The notes under the pieces: generated by a model
The model's database searches: none
Told to the model about the DNA's origin: nothing
What the model saw: the letters and a program-made list of their open reading frames with translations, nothing else
Part shown: positions 33,697-43,474 of the stretch, piece by piece
Layout of the letters: every line of letters starts with the position of its first letter
How positions within the stretch are numbered: position 1 is the stretch's first letter
Position numbers and translations under genes: made by a program
From: JAOAPY01 sp038237475
Lineage (GTDB): Bacteria; Acidobacteriota; Blastocatellia; Pyrinomonadales; Pyrinomonadaceae
NCBI GenBank assembly: GCA_038237475.1
Contig: JBBRYS010000001.1
Coordinates: 558,001 to 622,000 of the forward strand
Direction of reading: 5' to 3'
Length of the DNA stretch: 64,000 bases

Positions 33697-35703
33697 CTAA
33701 TTTACGGCGATTGACGTCAACTCATCCTCTGAACGTTCCGTCAACGAGGGCGAGCTCAGCGGGGCAGTTCGAGCATTATCAACGACACCCGCATTGCGAG
33801 CCTGCTTATGTTCTGACTTCACCCGGTACATGGCCTGATCGGCAACGATTAGCAACTGGTCCAGGGTCTCGCCGTCGATATCAAACGTGGCAGTGCCAAC
33901 GCTGATGCCGACCCGCGCATACCTGTCCCCGCGCACGTGCATCGAGAAGCGCGTGACTGCGTCTTCAATACGAAAACGCAAGTCATCCACCTGCGAGTCT
34001 TCCACTTCCTGCACGATCGCCACGAACTCGTCGCCTGCATAACGCGCCAGGAAATCATACTCGCGCAACTGCTCCTGAATCAGGTGGGCCACCTCGCGCA
34101 GCATCTTGTCACCCACTTTGTGCCCATAGTTATCGTTGACCGGCTTAAAGTCGTCCAGATCCAGCATCACCACCTGGAACGGTCTGCCGGTACGACGGGC
34201 TCGCGCTGCTTCCTGCTCAAACCTGAGCGCCATGTAGCGCGGGTTCGGCAGGCCGGTCAGCGGATCGGTAAGCGCATTTGATTCGGCCTCGGCGTGATGC
34301 ATGGCGTTGGTCAAAGCGTCCGACGCGAGCCGCGTAACCGTTTCCAGCATGCGCATGTGGTCATCCGTGTACTGGTCCAACTCCGCCGAATAAACCGAGA
34401 GGGCGCCGATCAGGACATCGTCTTTGAAGAGCGGCAGCGCCGCCATTGACCGGAAAGCGGTGCCTGGTAAAGGAAAGTCAACGAAATCAAGATTCGGATG
34501 AAGCTTGTTGACGGGGCTGCGATTGGCCAAAGCGAAGCCGGTCACACCCTCGCCCGGCGCAATCGTCCTGGTCTTGATCAAGTCAGCGTACTGGCCCACC
34601 ACATGGGCGGGTGTCGCATAGCCTTTCGGCTCGTCGTACAAATAGACCGCGCAGGTATCCCAGGGAACCAGATGGCCCACCTTGTCAACCAACACTGTGA
34701 GTGTCTCTTTCAGTTCCAGCGACGAACCAAAGGTGCGTGCGATTTCATAGAGCGCATAGCCTTCGCGGTGGGCGTCCTTAATCTGGTTGTAGGCCATGTA
34801 GCAACCACGCTCGCGTGTTTGCGCCAGGTCGACATTCGTCATCTTGATCGGTTCCCGCCAATCGTCGCCACGGCTATGTGACTGCAGGTTCTGAGCGATG
34901 ACCTCTGCTTCAAGTAACGGCAAATGCTGGATGAAGCGCTCTACGACGTTGGGGTCAAAGTGGGTGCCGGCGCCGCGGCGCAGCAGGGCCACGGCTTCTT
35001 CGCTGGTCATGCCGGGCCGAAACGGCCGATCTTCACGGACTGAGTCAAAGCAGTCGACGACCGAAAAAATGCGCGCCGAGATGGGAATCTGGATTCCAGC
35101 GAGCCCGTCGGGATAGCCCAGACCATCCCACTGCTCGTGATGGTGCCGCACGATGGGGACCACCGGGTAGGGGAAATCGACGCGACTTAAAATCTGGGCG
35201 CCGACGGTCGTGTGGATTTTCATTTTTTCAAACTCGGCTAACGTGAGCCGCCCGGGTTTGTTCAGGATGTGCGCGGGCACAGCCAGCTTGCCGATGTCGT
35301 GCAGCAGAGCGCCGCTTTTGAGTGCAGCGATCTCGGCCGGAGACAGTTTGAAAGCCGCTCCCATTCCCTGCGCATACAACTGTACGCGGCGTACATGGCA
35401 ATGGGTTGTCTGGTCCTTGGCATCGATGGCAGTGGCCAGCGCTTCGGCGATCGCCAGGTGCAGGCGGCTCATTGCCTCAGCCTCGTCGGCATTGGTACTC
35501 AGCCGATCGAAGAATAGCTTGCGGGCAGCATAGGTGATACTTACCGCCAGCAACAACGGTATGAGGGAGCGGATCCAGTGTGCGCCGGAAAATGCCGGCG
35601 CGTCGTATACATCCCAGGCGCCCACGGCTATCAGGCTGACAAACAAAACAGCCCAGTAGCGCAGCAGGGCACGTTGGTAAACGGTGACATCGGGTGTGTG
35701 CAT
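33697..35703 (-). CDS. membrane-anchored dual c-di-GMP enzyme: HD-GYP + GAF + GGDEF
   Basis: 668 residues. Two N-terminal transmembrane segments (about 12-32 and 44-60), then an HD-GYP domain (about 85-270) with SGALLHDIGKLAVP and RHHHEQWDGLGYPDGL; a GAF domain (about 320-470); and a GGDEF domain (about 480-640) whose active site is RYAGDEFVAIV, the functional AGDEF variant. An RxxD inhibitory I-site (REYD) lies five residues before it. It should both make and degrade c-di-GMP, with the GAF as a sensor. AAGGA precedes ATG 35703. PilZ genes at 13465 and 39089 are possible receptors. HD-GYP next to GGDEF in one chain with feedback site intact suggests a tunable switch. Confidence 0.93.
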   Translation of the reverse strand: MHTPDVTVYQRALLRYWAVLFVSLIAVGAWDVYDAPAFSGAHWIRSLIPLLLAVSITYAARKLFFDRLSTNADEAEAMSRLHLAIAEALATAIDAKDQTTHCHVRRVQLYAQGMGAAFKLSPAEIAALKSGALLHDIGKLAVPAHILNKPGRLTLAEFEKMKIHTTVGAQILSRVDFPYPVVPIVRHHHEQWDGLGYPDGLAGIQIPISARIFSVVDCFDSVREDRPFRPGMTSEEAVALLRRGAGTHFDPNVVERFIQHLPLLEAEVIAQNLQSHSRGDDWREPIKMTNVDLAQTRERGCYMAYNQIKDAHREGYALYEIARTFGSSLELKETLTVLVDKVGHLVPWDTCAVYLYDEPKGYATPAHVVGQYADLIKTRTIAPGEGVTGFALANRSPVNKLHPNLDFVDFPLPGTAFRSMAALPLFKDDVLIGALSVYSAELDQYTDDHMRMLETVTRLASDALTNAMHHAEAESNALTDPLTGLPNPRYMALRFEQEAARARRTGRPFQVVMLDLDDFKPVNDNYGHKVGDKMLREVAHLIQEQLREYDFLARYAGDEFVAIVQEVEDSQVDDLRFRIEDAVTRFSMHVRGDRYARVGISVGTATFDIDGETLDQLLIVADQAMYRVKSEHKQARNAGVVDNARTAPLSSPSLTERSEDELTSIAVN

Positions 35704-36132
35704 CAATTGTCCTTAGCTAATCCGATTTGTTTACTACCGCTTCACCTTGCGTCAGAAAGTATTGATCTAGTTGTTCCCGGTGGCGGCGTCTGCTGGGAGC
35801 AATTCAGCAAATGCTGCCACCGGGAAATGGGCAAGAGCGTCCGGGGTAAATCTCAGCTGCTGCTGAAAGCTGACCAGCACACTGTTCCGCGCCTCGCGAT
35901 TAAAAGTCGCGGCTTTAAAAGGCCTTGTGCGGAGAACCCTTTTTGGAAACTTAAAAAGCCTCCGAGCCGCGGTCTTCCCTTCTCAATTGATGTGCCGCAA
36001 ATTTTGCGCTCGCCAGACTGGTAAAAACCGCGCAAATCAAAGCCCTTCTCGCATTCTGCCTGGCAGCAGTCAGGCCGGTCGTGCAAATTGAAGGCATCAG
36101 ATTGAAGCCTCGGTCAGATTGGTGACTAGTGT
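35704..36132. other. gene-free interval with a large hairpin, 429 bp
   Basis: Divergent promoters for the c-di-GMP enzyme (left) and the transporter (right) must lie here. A 14-bp inverted repeat, TTCCCGGTGGCGGC at 35774-35787 pairing with GCTGCCACCGGGAA at 35813-35826 (one G-T pair), encloses a second small stem GCTG/CAGC. It resembles a repetitive extragenic palindrome. No coding frame is convincing. Confidence 0.5.
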
Positions 36133-37542
36133 TTGACAACCTGCACGACGAAACGGCACCCTGCACTTGAAATTCAAAGCAATAACGAACCGGTTGCTGT
36201 AGGGACGGCTTTGGCAAAATCGATCAAGAATCTGGAAACGCACGCTCCGGTAGGTTATATCGAACTGCTGCGCGGCAACCGTGCGTTCAGAAACCTCTGG
36301 TTGGGCCAGGTGGTCAGTCAGATGGGAGACTGGTTCGACACTATCGCCCTTTACACCATCATCCTGAGACTGACGGGATCGGGACGCAACGTCGGCTTGT
36401 TGATGGTGGCGCGTTTTCTACCCAGCTTTATTTTTGGACCAGTCTCCGGTGTGCTCGCCGATCGCTTCAACCGGCGCACGCTCATGATTCTCTCTGACTT
36501 GTTGCGAGCAGTGGTGGTGTTGGGATTCCTATTTGTGCGACGCGCGGATCAGCTGTGGCTAATTTATGTGCTGACGGTTCTGCAACTGATCTTCTCGACG
36601 CTGTTTGAGCCCGCGCGCACGGCTGCCCTGCCTTCAATCGTTTCCGATCGCGAACTGTTGCCGGCGAATGCGATTTCTTCAGTGACCTGGTCAGCTATGC
36701 TGACAATCGGGGCGGCCATTGGCGGTGTTGTAACGGGCATGTTTGGGACCAGTACAGCATTCATCCTGGATTCGGCGTCGTACTTGCTGTCGGCTTTCTT
36801 CATCGCCAGTATTCGTTTTCCCAGGCGGCCCGAGCGCGTGAAGTCAAAGCTTTCGCTCGGCAAGGCCCTGGGAATTACCCAGACAATCGAAGGTATGAAG
36901 TACGTGAAGCGACGGCCTCGCGTACTCGCGCTGCTGTTGGTGAAACCGGCCTGGGGATTGGGCGGCGGCATTTTGACATTGCTGGCGGTATTTGGTGAAA
37001 AAATCTTCCCCGTCGGCAGCACTGCTACCGGGATCGGTGTCCTGTTCGCGGCGCGGGGTATTGGCACAGCCGTGGGACCGATCGTAGCGCGCCGCATCGC
37101 CGGAGAGAGCCGCGTTCGCATGCAGGTTTCGATCGGGATTGCATTTTTGATCGGCGGCGTCTTCTATATTGCTTTTGGCAGCGCCAGCAATTTTGTCCTG
37201 GCGCTGTTGGTGCTGGGACTGGCCCATACCGGAGGCAGCATCCTTTGGGTTTTCTCGACAGTGCTGTTACAACGCGGGGTCGAAGATAACTTTCGTGGCC
37301 GCGTCTTCGCCGCCGAGCTGGCGTTGCTGACGCTGACGATGGCGGCTTCAAATTACCTGACCGGAGAGATGCTGGATCGTTTTGGCTGGTCCCCCCGTCT
37401 GGTGACTATTGGCATTGGTATCTTCTTTCTCATTCCCGGAGTCCTGTGGTTCGTTACCCGGAGCTGGTGGGACCAGGGCAAGGAAGAGCATCGTGATCGT
37501 ACCATTCCGGTTGAGCCAAAGATGGAGACGGAAAGCGCTTAA
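36133..37542 (+). CDS. MFS transporter (EntS/MFS_3-like)
   Basis: About 469 residues with 12 predicted hydrophobic helices. The N-terminal signature FRNLWLGQVVSQMGDWFDTIALYTII and the loop GPVSGVLADRFNRRTLMILSD (motif A, DRxxRR type) are those of the MFS_3 / enterobactin-exporter-like group of exporters; EPARTAALPSIV follows helix 5. The start is unclear: TTG 36133 begins the open frame and there is no ATG before the first helix; TTG 36211, preceded by AGGGA, is an alternative. Substrate unknown; likely efflux of a small molecule. Monocistronic. Confidence 0.88.
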   Translation: MTTCTTKRHPALEIQSNNEPVAVGTALAKSIKNLETHAPVGYIELLRGNRAFRNLWLGQVVSQMGDWFDTIALYTIILRLTGSGRNVGLLMVARFLPSFIFGPVSGVLADRFNRRTLMILSDLLRAVVVLGFLFVRRADQLWLIYVLTVLQLIFSTLFEPARTAALPSIVSDRELLPANAISSVTWSAMLTIGAAIGGVVTGMFGTSTAFILDSASYLLSAFFIASIRFPRRPERVKSKLSLGKALGITQTIEGMKYVKRRPRVLALLLVKPAWGLGGGILTLLAVFGEKIFPVGSTATGIGVLFAARGIGTAVGPIVARRIAGESRVRMQVSIGIAFLIGGVFYIAFGSASNFVLALLVLGLAHTGGSILWVFSTVLLQRGVEDNFRGRVFAAELALLTLTMAASNYLTGEMLDRFGWSPRLVTIGIGIFFLIPGVLWFVTRSWWDQGKEEHRDRTIPVEPKMETESA

Positions 37543-37659
37543 TGAAACTTTGGCTTGGGCTTTGGTCTTTGGGCCTTTATCATGGGACGGTCGGAATTCA
37601 GGACAAACCAGGGTCAGCCATAGACAAGGCTTAAGTCAAAATAATCAGGACTTCCAGTT

Positions 37660-38202
37660 ATGAAAATCAAAGTTGGTGTGATGGGCTCGGCGAGTGAAAC
37701 GGCCGGTGATGCTGGAGATGCGTTGCGCGAGAAAGCTAAATCCCTGGCCCGGGTGATTGCGGCGCGCGATGTGATTTTGCTGAGCGGCGCCACTACCGGC
37801 GTGGTCTATACCGCCGGCAAGCAGGCGCACGAAGCCGGAGTTTTCCACGTCGGGATTTCGCCCGCCAGTAACGAGCCTGAGCACGTGGAGCACTATCAAC
37901 TGCCTACCGATGCCTGCGACGTTTTGATCTACACCGGCTTTGGATTGAAAGGCCGCAATGTAGTCCTCGTGCGATCCTGCGACGTGGTGCTCTTTATCGC
38001 GGGAGCGATGGGTTCATTAAATGAATTCACCATCGCACACGATGAAGGGAAAGTGATCGGCTGTCTGACCAATACCGGCGGCGTGGCCGACGAAGTCGAA
38101 TATCTGCTGGAGAAATTTTCCAAACCAACCGGCGCCCAGGTGTTTCTGCATAGCGACCCGCAGCACCTTTTAACAGCCTGCCTGGATTCTTTGAACCCCT
38201 AG
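37660..38202 (+). CDS. SLOG-superfamily nucleotide-binding protein (TIGR00725-like)
   Basis: 180 residues of a Rossmann-like SLOG/LOG-type fold. Conserved elements: KVGVMGSASET at the N terminus, a central VILLSGATTGVVYTAGKQA (the glycine-rich loop of the family), and SCDVVLFIAGAMGSLNEFTIA in which GxxGTxxE is replaced by GAMGSLNE. The family binds nucleotides or nucleotide-sugar ligands; relatives include cytokinin LOG enzymes and molybdenum-cofactor carrier-like proteins, and some are sensors in conflict systems. No specific role can be given. AGGA precedes ATG 37660; the next gene is 21 nt downstream. Confidence 0.75.
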   Translation: MKIKVGVMGSASETAGDAGDALREKAKSLARVIAARDVILLSGATTGVVYTAGKQAHEAGVFHVGISPASNEPEHVEHYQLPTDACDVLIYTGFGLKGRNVVLVRSCDVVLFIAGAMGSLNEFTIAHDEGKVIGCLTNTGGVADEVEYLLEKFSKPTGAQVFLHSDPQHLLTACLDSLNP

Positions 38203-38223
38203 GCCTTTAGTGGACCATAGCCT

Positions 38224-38883
38224 ATGAGCGGTAAGCCAGCCAATCCCCGCGCAGCCCTCATCAGCGCCACGCACAGCGCCGTCGATCTCTCGGCCACTCA
38301 GCTGGATCATTCCGCCTGGAAGAGCGCGCACGCGATCAAAATCGATCATTACTGGTCGGGCGAGCCGGCTCCCGCGGGCCGCAGCGCAGAAGCGACACTA
38401 CTCTGGTCCGACAACGCGATTCATGTCCGCTATGTCTGTCGGCAAGCGGAGCCTCTGATCGCCAGCTCCGACCCACAGCTGGCGAAGAAGACCCTGGGAT
38501 TATGGGACCGGGATGTTTGCGAGATCTTTCTCGCGCCGGACCCAAATGTGCCGGAACGTTATTTTGAGTTTGAGGCGGCGCCGACGAGTGAATGGATTGA
38601 TCTGGCGCTTCATACAACCCCGGATAAGCGTGAGACTGACTGGGAGTTTCATTCGGGCATGACCGCTGCTGCTCGAGTGGAACCGGGACGCGTGATCATC
38701 GCCATGCGTCTACCCTGGGACCATTGGATTCATAAACCGCAAAAGGGCGAACGCTGGCGCGCGAATCTCTTTCGTTGTGTGGGCGATGGCCCAACGCGTG
38801 GTTATCTCGCCTGGCAACCTACGCACACACCTGAACCCGCTTTCCATGTGCCGTCAGCTTTCGGCTGGCTGCGCTTTGATTGA
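38224..38883 (+). CDS. carbohydrate-binding family 9-like (CBM9-like) protein
   Basis: 219 residues forming a beta-sandwich. The family hallmarks are seen: LWDRDVCEIFLAPDPNVPERYFEFEAAPTSEW and, near the C terminus, GERWRANLFRCVGDG, YLAWQPTHTPEPAFHVPSAF. Such proteins occur as free domains in many bacteria and are probably sugar- or glycan-binding; no signal peptide is present, so it may be cytosolic. Co-directional with the SLOG gene 21 nt upstream; the pairing has no obvious meaning. Catalytic function is not expected. Confidence 0.82.
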   Translation: MSGKPANPRAALISATHSAVDLSATQLDHSAWKSAHAIKIDHYWSGEPAPAGRSAEATLLWSDNAIHVRYVCRQAEPLIASSDPQLAKKTLGLWDRDVCEIFLAPDPNVPERYFEFEAAPTSEWIDLALHTTPDKRETDWEFHSGMTAAARVEPGRVIIAMRLPWDHWIHKPQKGERWRANLFRCVGDGPTRGYLAWQPTHTPEPAFHVPSAFGWLRFD

Positions 38884-39088
38884 ATCGCCACCCTGTCAAT
38901 CGCAGAGCAGTAGAATTAGTCGCGGATAGAGAGGGATCTGACTAAGGTCTGATCAGATCTGCCTTCATCCGCTAAGCTGACGTGTTCATATGGAATCGTC
39001 TAAAGACCTTGGGCGGTTTGATAAACGAATCAGCCGAAGATGACTATGACTCTTTTCAAGAGGCTAAGCACGGCCTTAGGCAAAGCGT

Positions 39089-39517
39089 CTATTTGCTCAG
39101 CAGGCTGGCGAGGTAAGCTTCATAGGAGGCACGATCGGTATCGCTCATGGTGGAGATGTTCACCCCGATGAGATAGCCTCTCTCAGCTTCTTCTTCATCG
39201 AGACGCTCATAACGCACCGCCTGGCCCAGCAATACAATGGGACCGGTCGGCAATTCCAGCTCGATGCGCAGCTCACGGTTTTCACCTGCCAGATAATGAT
39301 CACCAATGCGAATAGCCGGAACTACCAAAGCAAGGCCGGTGGTGCTGATATCCAAAGAATAACCGGCGACAGAGCGCGCCACGCTTGAATGCAGGGCCGA
39401 CGGGGGACCCAGAAGCGATACCGACAGGGCCACGCGCGCGGTGCAGCGCGGGGCTCGACGGCGCTCGCCGATGAATTTGCGTAGTCGGGCTGCGATATTG
39501 CGGGCTAATTCAGGCAT
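39089..39517 (-). CDS. PilZ domain protein 2
   Basis: 142 residues from ATG 39517. RRRAPRCTARVALSVSLL is the RxxxR c-di-GMP motif region and DISTTGLALVVP the D-x-S-x-x-G motif; GYLIGVNIST ends the barrel. The open frame extends to 39628 from TTG, but the extra 37 residues look unlike a PilZ N terminus. It is another likely c-di-GMP receptor beside the dual-domain enzyme 3 kb away. It is followed on its 5' side by a palindromic repeat copy (39633-39709), which may carry its promoter. Confidence 0.85.
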   Translation of the reverse strand: MPELARNIAARLRKFIGERRRAPRCTARVALSVSLLGPPSALHSSVARSVAGYSLDISTTGLALVVPAIRIGDHYLAGENRELRIELELPTGPIVLLGQAVRYERLDEEEAERGYLIGVNISTMSDTDRASYEAYLASLLSK

Positions 39518-39632
39518 ATGGGTAAGTGCGAATTCCTGGGAGGAAAAACCGTCGGGAAACCATTCTAGAGATCGGGAGGCAGGGGCGCAATGATTAATTC
39601 CGGCGGAAGAGTTTGAAGGGGCAAACAAACCG

Positions 39633-39709
39633 AATTAGCCGCGGATTACGCGGATAAGACGCGGATTCATTTAGAACTTTTCAGATCAGCGTCTTTTCCG
39701 CGGCTAATT
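39633..39709. repeat. interspersed palindromic repeat, copy E
   Basis: A 77-nt imperfect palindrome, AATTAGCCGCGGATTACGCG at the left and TTTTCCGCGGCTAATT at the right. The outer 12-13 bases are perfect complements, the most regular copy in the window. Its internal part TTTTCAGATCAGCG matches the CAGATCTGATC core of the other copies. Confidence 0.85.
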
Positions 39710-39722
39710 GTGGTTCTTCTTC

Positions 39723-40511
39723 TCAGTTAGGTTCGGGTTTGACTTTCAGAGGCTTGCCGCCGTTATCGCCGCTGCGCATGCCCGACTGGTCCATAACGAA
39801 CGAGAGCTTGCCGGTGCGACCATACTGCGCGGGCTCCGCATTGACTGTGTAAGACCGCGCGTCTTTGCCCAGGACCAGACGAAACTGATAGCCCGTGGAG
39901 GCTGTACCCTCGATATCCTTGGGTATCAAAGCGGCGGCGATCAAAGCTGGAAGGTCGCCAAATGAGCCGTTGTGCTGCTGCGAATAAATGAGTTCAGCCA
40001 CGTTAATCCGCTTCATCATCGAAATGACTTCACCGTGATGAGTATCGATGCGTGCTTTGAAGAAAAAATTACTCCCGGCCTTCTGGACTACAGCCTGGTC
40101 CTCTTTTGTTCCCAGGATCCAATTGTTTTCAACCCGAATCAACGTGACGGGTTCTGGCTTGTCGCCGGGATCGTCCACGCTGGCGACTTTCACAAAAACC
40201 GTAGCAATCTCGCCACTTATTTGTTCGCCGTTGATTTCGATCTGATCGGGAATCGCTCCGGCCATGTTTTCAAAATCCGGCCGCAGGTCTTCGAACTCCT
40301 GTGCACTAAGTTCTGCGACCGCCGGTTTGTAAATCGACATGGCGAAAGCTTCGCGAAAACGTTTTTCGCGCATAGCCTTGTAGAATTCGCGCACCGTATC
40401 TGAAGGCGAGCGGGCCGGTTGTTGCGCCAGTGCTGTCAGGGACAAACCGAGCAGCACGACTGCTGCGACCATGAGTTTTGAGTTCCGATAAAAAGACCGC
40501 GAATGAAACAT
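39723..40511 (-). CDS. exported protein with NTF2-like and pilin-like regions, unknown function
   Basis: 262 residues. Signal peptide (LMVAAVVLLGLSLTALAQQ), then a region resembling DUF4878/NTF2-like lumazine-type domains (SDTVREFYKAMREKRFREAF) up to about residue 150, then a region (AELIYSQQHNGSFGDLPALI, with AGYQFRL-like TGYQFRLVLGKD and SFVMDQSGMRSGD) that strongly resembles the globular part of type II pseudopilins but lacks the N-terminal methylated helix. Such pilin-like exported domains are frequent in acidobacterial genomes. Probably a periplasmic scaffold or sensor; no specific function. Upstream of it lies the convergent OPT gene. Confidence 0.65.
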   Translation of the reverse strand: MFHSRSFYRNSKLMVAAVVLLGLSLTALAQQPARSPSDTVREFYKAMREKRFREAFAMSIYKPAVAELSAQEFEDLRPDFENMAGAIPDQIEINGEQISGEIATVFVKVASVDDPGDKPEPVTLIRVENNWILGTKEDQAVVQKAGSNFFFKARIDTHHGEVISMMKRINVAELIYSQQHNGSFGDLPALIAAALIPKDIEGTASTGYQFRLVLGKDARSYTVNAEPAQYGRTGKLSFVMDQSGMRSGDNGGKPLKVKPEPN

Positions 40512-40695
40512 CTATCTTATTTCCTTAGCGACGAATTTCGAGGCGCGACTGGATGGACCAGCAAACGCGCCTCGTTGTAAAACTTCTGCTCAATCAGAAA
40601 CCGGCACGCCATTGATCTCAGCAACGGCCGTTCACCGCTTGTAACCGGATAATAAGATGAACGGCTAGCTGCGCCGGCTATTCGATGCTGCTTCG

Positions 40696-43242
40696 TCAGC
40701 TATCGCCGTTGTTGTTGGTTCTGAGAATCGCCTCGCGGCCGACCAGATAGAGTAATGCCATCAGGATCAGAAACGGCACCAGCGACCAAAGATCGGCGTT
40801 AAGCCCGCCGAACATGGGATTGTGCTTCGTGGCCCAGTCTTCGACGGACTTGTTGAAGTTCGCCAGGGCCGGCCGCGGTACGCCCTGCAGAATCGCGATC
40901 ACAATCGCGGCCAGGGCGCCGCCGGCGATGTAACCCGAAGCCATCAGCACGCCGGGACTCTTATCGGTTTCAGCGACCAGTTGATCCTCGGTCATTTTTT
41001 TATGCTGCAGTTTCTTGCGCAGATATTTGTCCACGCCCCAACGAATCATGCCACCAAGAAAAATCGGGCTCGAGGACGACAGCGGCAGGTAAACACCAAC
41101 CGCAAAGGCCAGCGAAGGAATGCCGCTCATTTCCAGCACGACGGCAATCATCACGCCCAGCAACACCAGGCCCCAGGGCAACTGCCGGTTGAGAATTCCC
41201 TTGATGATGTAAGACATCAAAGTAGCTTTCGGGGCGTCGTACTTGGTCACAGCCGAACCATCGGGTCTGGTTCTGTGAATACCGTTAATTCCGGGATCTG
41301 CCAGATAGACCGGTACACCCTGATCGTTCAGGAGATAGCGTCCTGCCGGTCCACCCTCGGTGTCGGTCTTGTGCCACGGCCGGTACATGCCGCTGTCGGT
41401 ATTAGCCTGCGGTCCTTTTAACTTTTCCGGCGCGCCGGCGTTGGCCGGATCGGTTTTTAGTGTGGCGGGAAAGTTTTCTTCAACTTTGTAGACGACCTTG
41501 CCGGATCCATCCACCAGATACTCGCCTGGATCAAGACCAGCTACTGCCGTTGCTCCAGCTTCATTTTTCAGCACTCGATAGTTGCCCGCGATGGCTGGTT
41601 TAATTGAATCCGAATACGCCGGCAGTGAACTGGCCCGGGCCGGATCGATCGTGACGCTCTTGCTTGCCTCTTCAAAACCAATTCGCGGCACATAGACTGT
41701 AGCCGAGTCATTCAGCAGCAAAAGAATCGGACCTAAAATCAGCGCCGAAGCAAAGGCGCCCACGAGGATGGCAATCTGCTGGGCCTTTGGCGTCGATCCA
41801 ACCAGGAAGCCTGTCTTCAAATCCTGAGAGGTAGTCCCGCCGTTTGATGACGCAATACAAACGATGCCGCCGATGGAAAGCGCGGTGATGTAATAGCTCG
41901 GTCCGGTCCAGCCAATCAACAGGAAAATCAAACAAGTCAACAACAGCGTGGCTACTGTCATGCCGGAGATCGGGTTAGACGATGAACCAATTTCACCTGT
42001 CAGACGCGACGAAACCGTCACGAACAGAAAACCAAAGGCCACGATTAGCAGCGCGCCCAGAATATTCCAACGCAGATTCAACTGCGGGAAGATCATGATC
42101 AGGCCGAGCAGGGCCACGATGCCGCCAATCACGAATTTCATCGACAGATCCTGATCCGTTCGAGGCGCATTGTCGGTCGCGGCTTGACCGCCACGCAGAT
42201 CAGCGAGACCGCCTTTCAATCCGCTCCAGATGGTCGGGAGCGAGCGGAACAGACTGATGATGCCGCCCGCAGCCACGGCTCCGGCGCCGATGTAAAGCAC
42301 ATAAGCGCCACGAATCTGACCGGGACTCATTTCACTGATCGGGATCGTTCCCGGCGGCAACGCGGTGGTCATGCCTTCGCCAAAAAATTTGATCGCCGGA
42401 ATCAAAACCAGGTAAGCGAGCACGCCACCTGCGCACATGATTGAGGCGATGCGTGGGCCAATGATGTAGCCAACACCCAGCAATGCCGGAGAGATTTCAG
42501 CCGATACTGAACCGGCCTTGAAAGGCGCGCCAAAAATCTTTTCCGGCGTGTCCTTCCAGCCCTTGAAGCCGGTCATCAGGACCTGGTAAAGAAACCCGAT
42601 GCCGAGTCCGGCAAAGATGGTTTTGGCCCCGGTCGATTCGCCTTCATCCACGACGCCGGGATGACCTTTAGCGCCTTTGGCGGCAGCAGCGCGCGACTCC
42701 GCTGAAGCGCCTGCCTTCAGTACTTCAGCACAGGCCGTACCTTCGGGATATTTCAGATAGCCATGCTGGGCCACAATCAACGCGCGCCGCAACGGGATCA
42801 TCATGAGAATGCCGAGCAGGCCCCCGAGCATCGCCACCAGCATCACGCGGGTGAATTCCAGGTCGAGTCCCAGAATCATGATCGCCGGCATGGTCACGCC
42901 GACACCGAAGGCGATCGATTCTCCCGCTGAGCCCGCCGTCTGCACGATGTTGTTTTCAAGAATGGTTGCGTCACGCATCCCAAACTTGGAGAACAAACGG
43001 AAAATCGTAATTGAAATCACCGCTACGGGAATCGATGCGCTGACGGTCAGACCAACCTTCAGGACCAGGTAAAGCGAAGAAGCCCCGAACACCATGCCGA
43101 GCAGCGTGCCGATGATCAGCGGCAGCACAGTTAACTCCGGCATACGCACGCTGGCAGGAATATACGGCCTGAACGTAGCCAGGTAAGGGTTGGACGACTC
43201 CAGGCCCGCATGCTCTTTGGCGCCGACGCTTTCAGAAGACAT
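40696..43242 (-). CDS. oligopeptide transporter, OPT family
   Basis: 848 residues of an OPT-family permease with about 14-16 helices. N-terminal LTVLPLIIGTLLGMVFGASSLYLVLKVGLTVSASIPVA and GGMIRWGVDKYL are typical. GGAGG seven bases before ATG 43242 fixes the start. A polar insertion of about 130 residues (about 515-650) separates the two halves, containing repeated GEYLVDGSGKVVYKV / GRYLLNDQGVPVYLAD units that are not usual in OPT permeases and would lie outside or inside the membrane depending on topology. OPT proteins import oligopeptides or metal chelates by proton symport. Divergent from the M14 peptidase 232 nt away; both may serve peptide use. Confidence 0.9.
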   Translation of the reverse strand: MSSESVGAKEHAGLESSNPYLATFRPYIPASVRMPELTVLPLIIGTLLGMVFGASSLYLVLKVGLTVSASIPVAVISITIFRLFSKFGMRDATILENNIVQTAGSAGESIAFGVGVTMPAIMILGLDLEFTRVMLVAMLGGLLGILMMIPLRRALIVAQHGYLKYPEGTACAEVLKAGASAESRAAAAKGAKGHPGVVDEGESTGAKTIFAGLGIGFLYQVLMTGFKGWKDTPEKIFGAPFKAGSVSAEISPALLGVGYIIGPRIASIMCAGGVLAYLVLIPAIKFFGEGMTTALPPGTIPISEMSPGQIRGAYVLYIGAGAVAAGGIISLFRSLPTIWSGLKGGLADLRGGQAATDNAPRTDQDLSMKFVIGGIVALLGLIMIFPQLNLRWNILGALLIVAFGFLFVTVSSRLTGEIGSSSNPISGMTVATLLLTCLIFLLIGWTGPSYYITALSIGGIVCIASSNGGTTSQDLKTGFLVGSTPKAQQIAILVGAFASALILGPILLLLNDSATVYVPRIGFEEASKSVTIDPARASSLPAYSDSIKPAIAGNYRVLKNEAGATAVAGLDPGEYLVDGSGKVVYKVEENFPATLKTDPANAGAPEKLKGPQANTDSGMYRPWHKTDTEGGPAGRYLLNDQGVPVYLADPGINGIHRTRPDGSAVTKYDAPKATLMSYIIKGILNRQLPWGLVLLGVMIAVVLEMSGIPSLAFAVGVYLPLSSSSPIFLGGMIRWGVDKYLRKKLQHKKMTEDQLVAETDKSPGVLMASGYIAGGALAAIVIAILQGVPRPALANFNKSVEDWATKHNPMFGGLNADLWSLVPFLILMALLYLVGREAILRTNNNGDS

Positions 43243-43474
43243 CAAGTGACCTCCAGCAGAATGTGTTACAGGGAGAACGAGGGGATGAATAATCCTCGCT
43301 ACTTTACACGCGCGAGCCGAAGCAGGGCAAGCGGATAGTAGGATGAGCTTTGGCCCAATGAGGTTGGCATGAGAGTCTTTTCTGGTTTCCTAATCAATAG
43401 CCGGTGATTTTTGTTGCCTGCTTTCCAGCGTCGTGATATCACGTTGCCTCTCTATCTGCTGGCCGGGAGAAACA

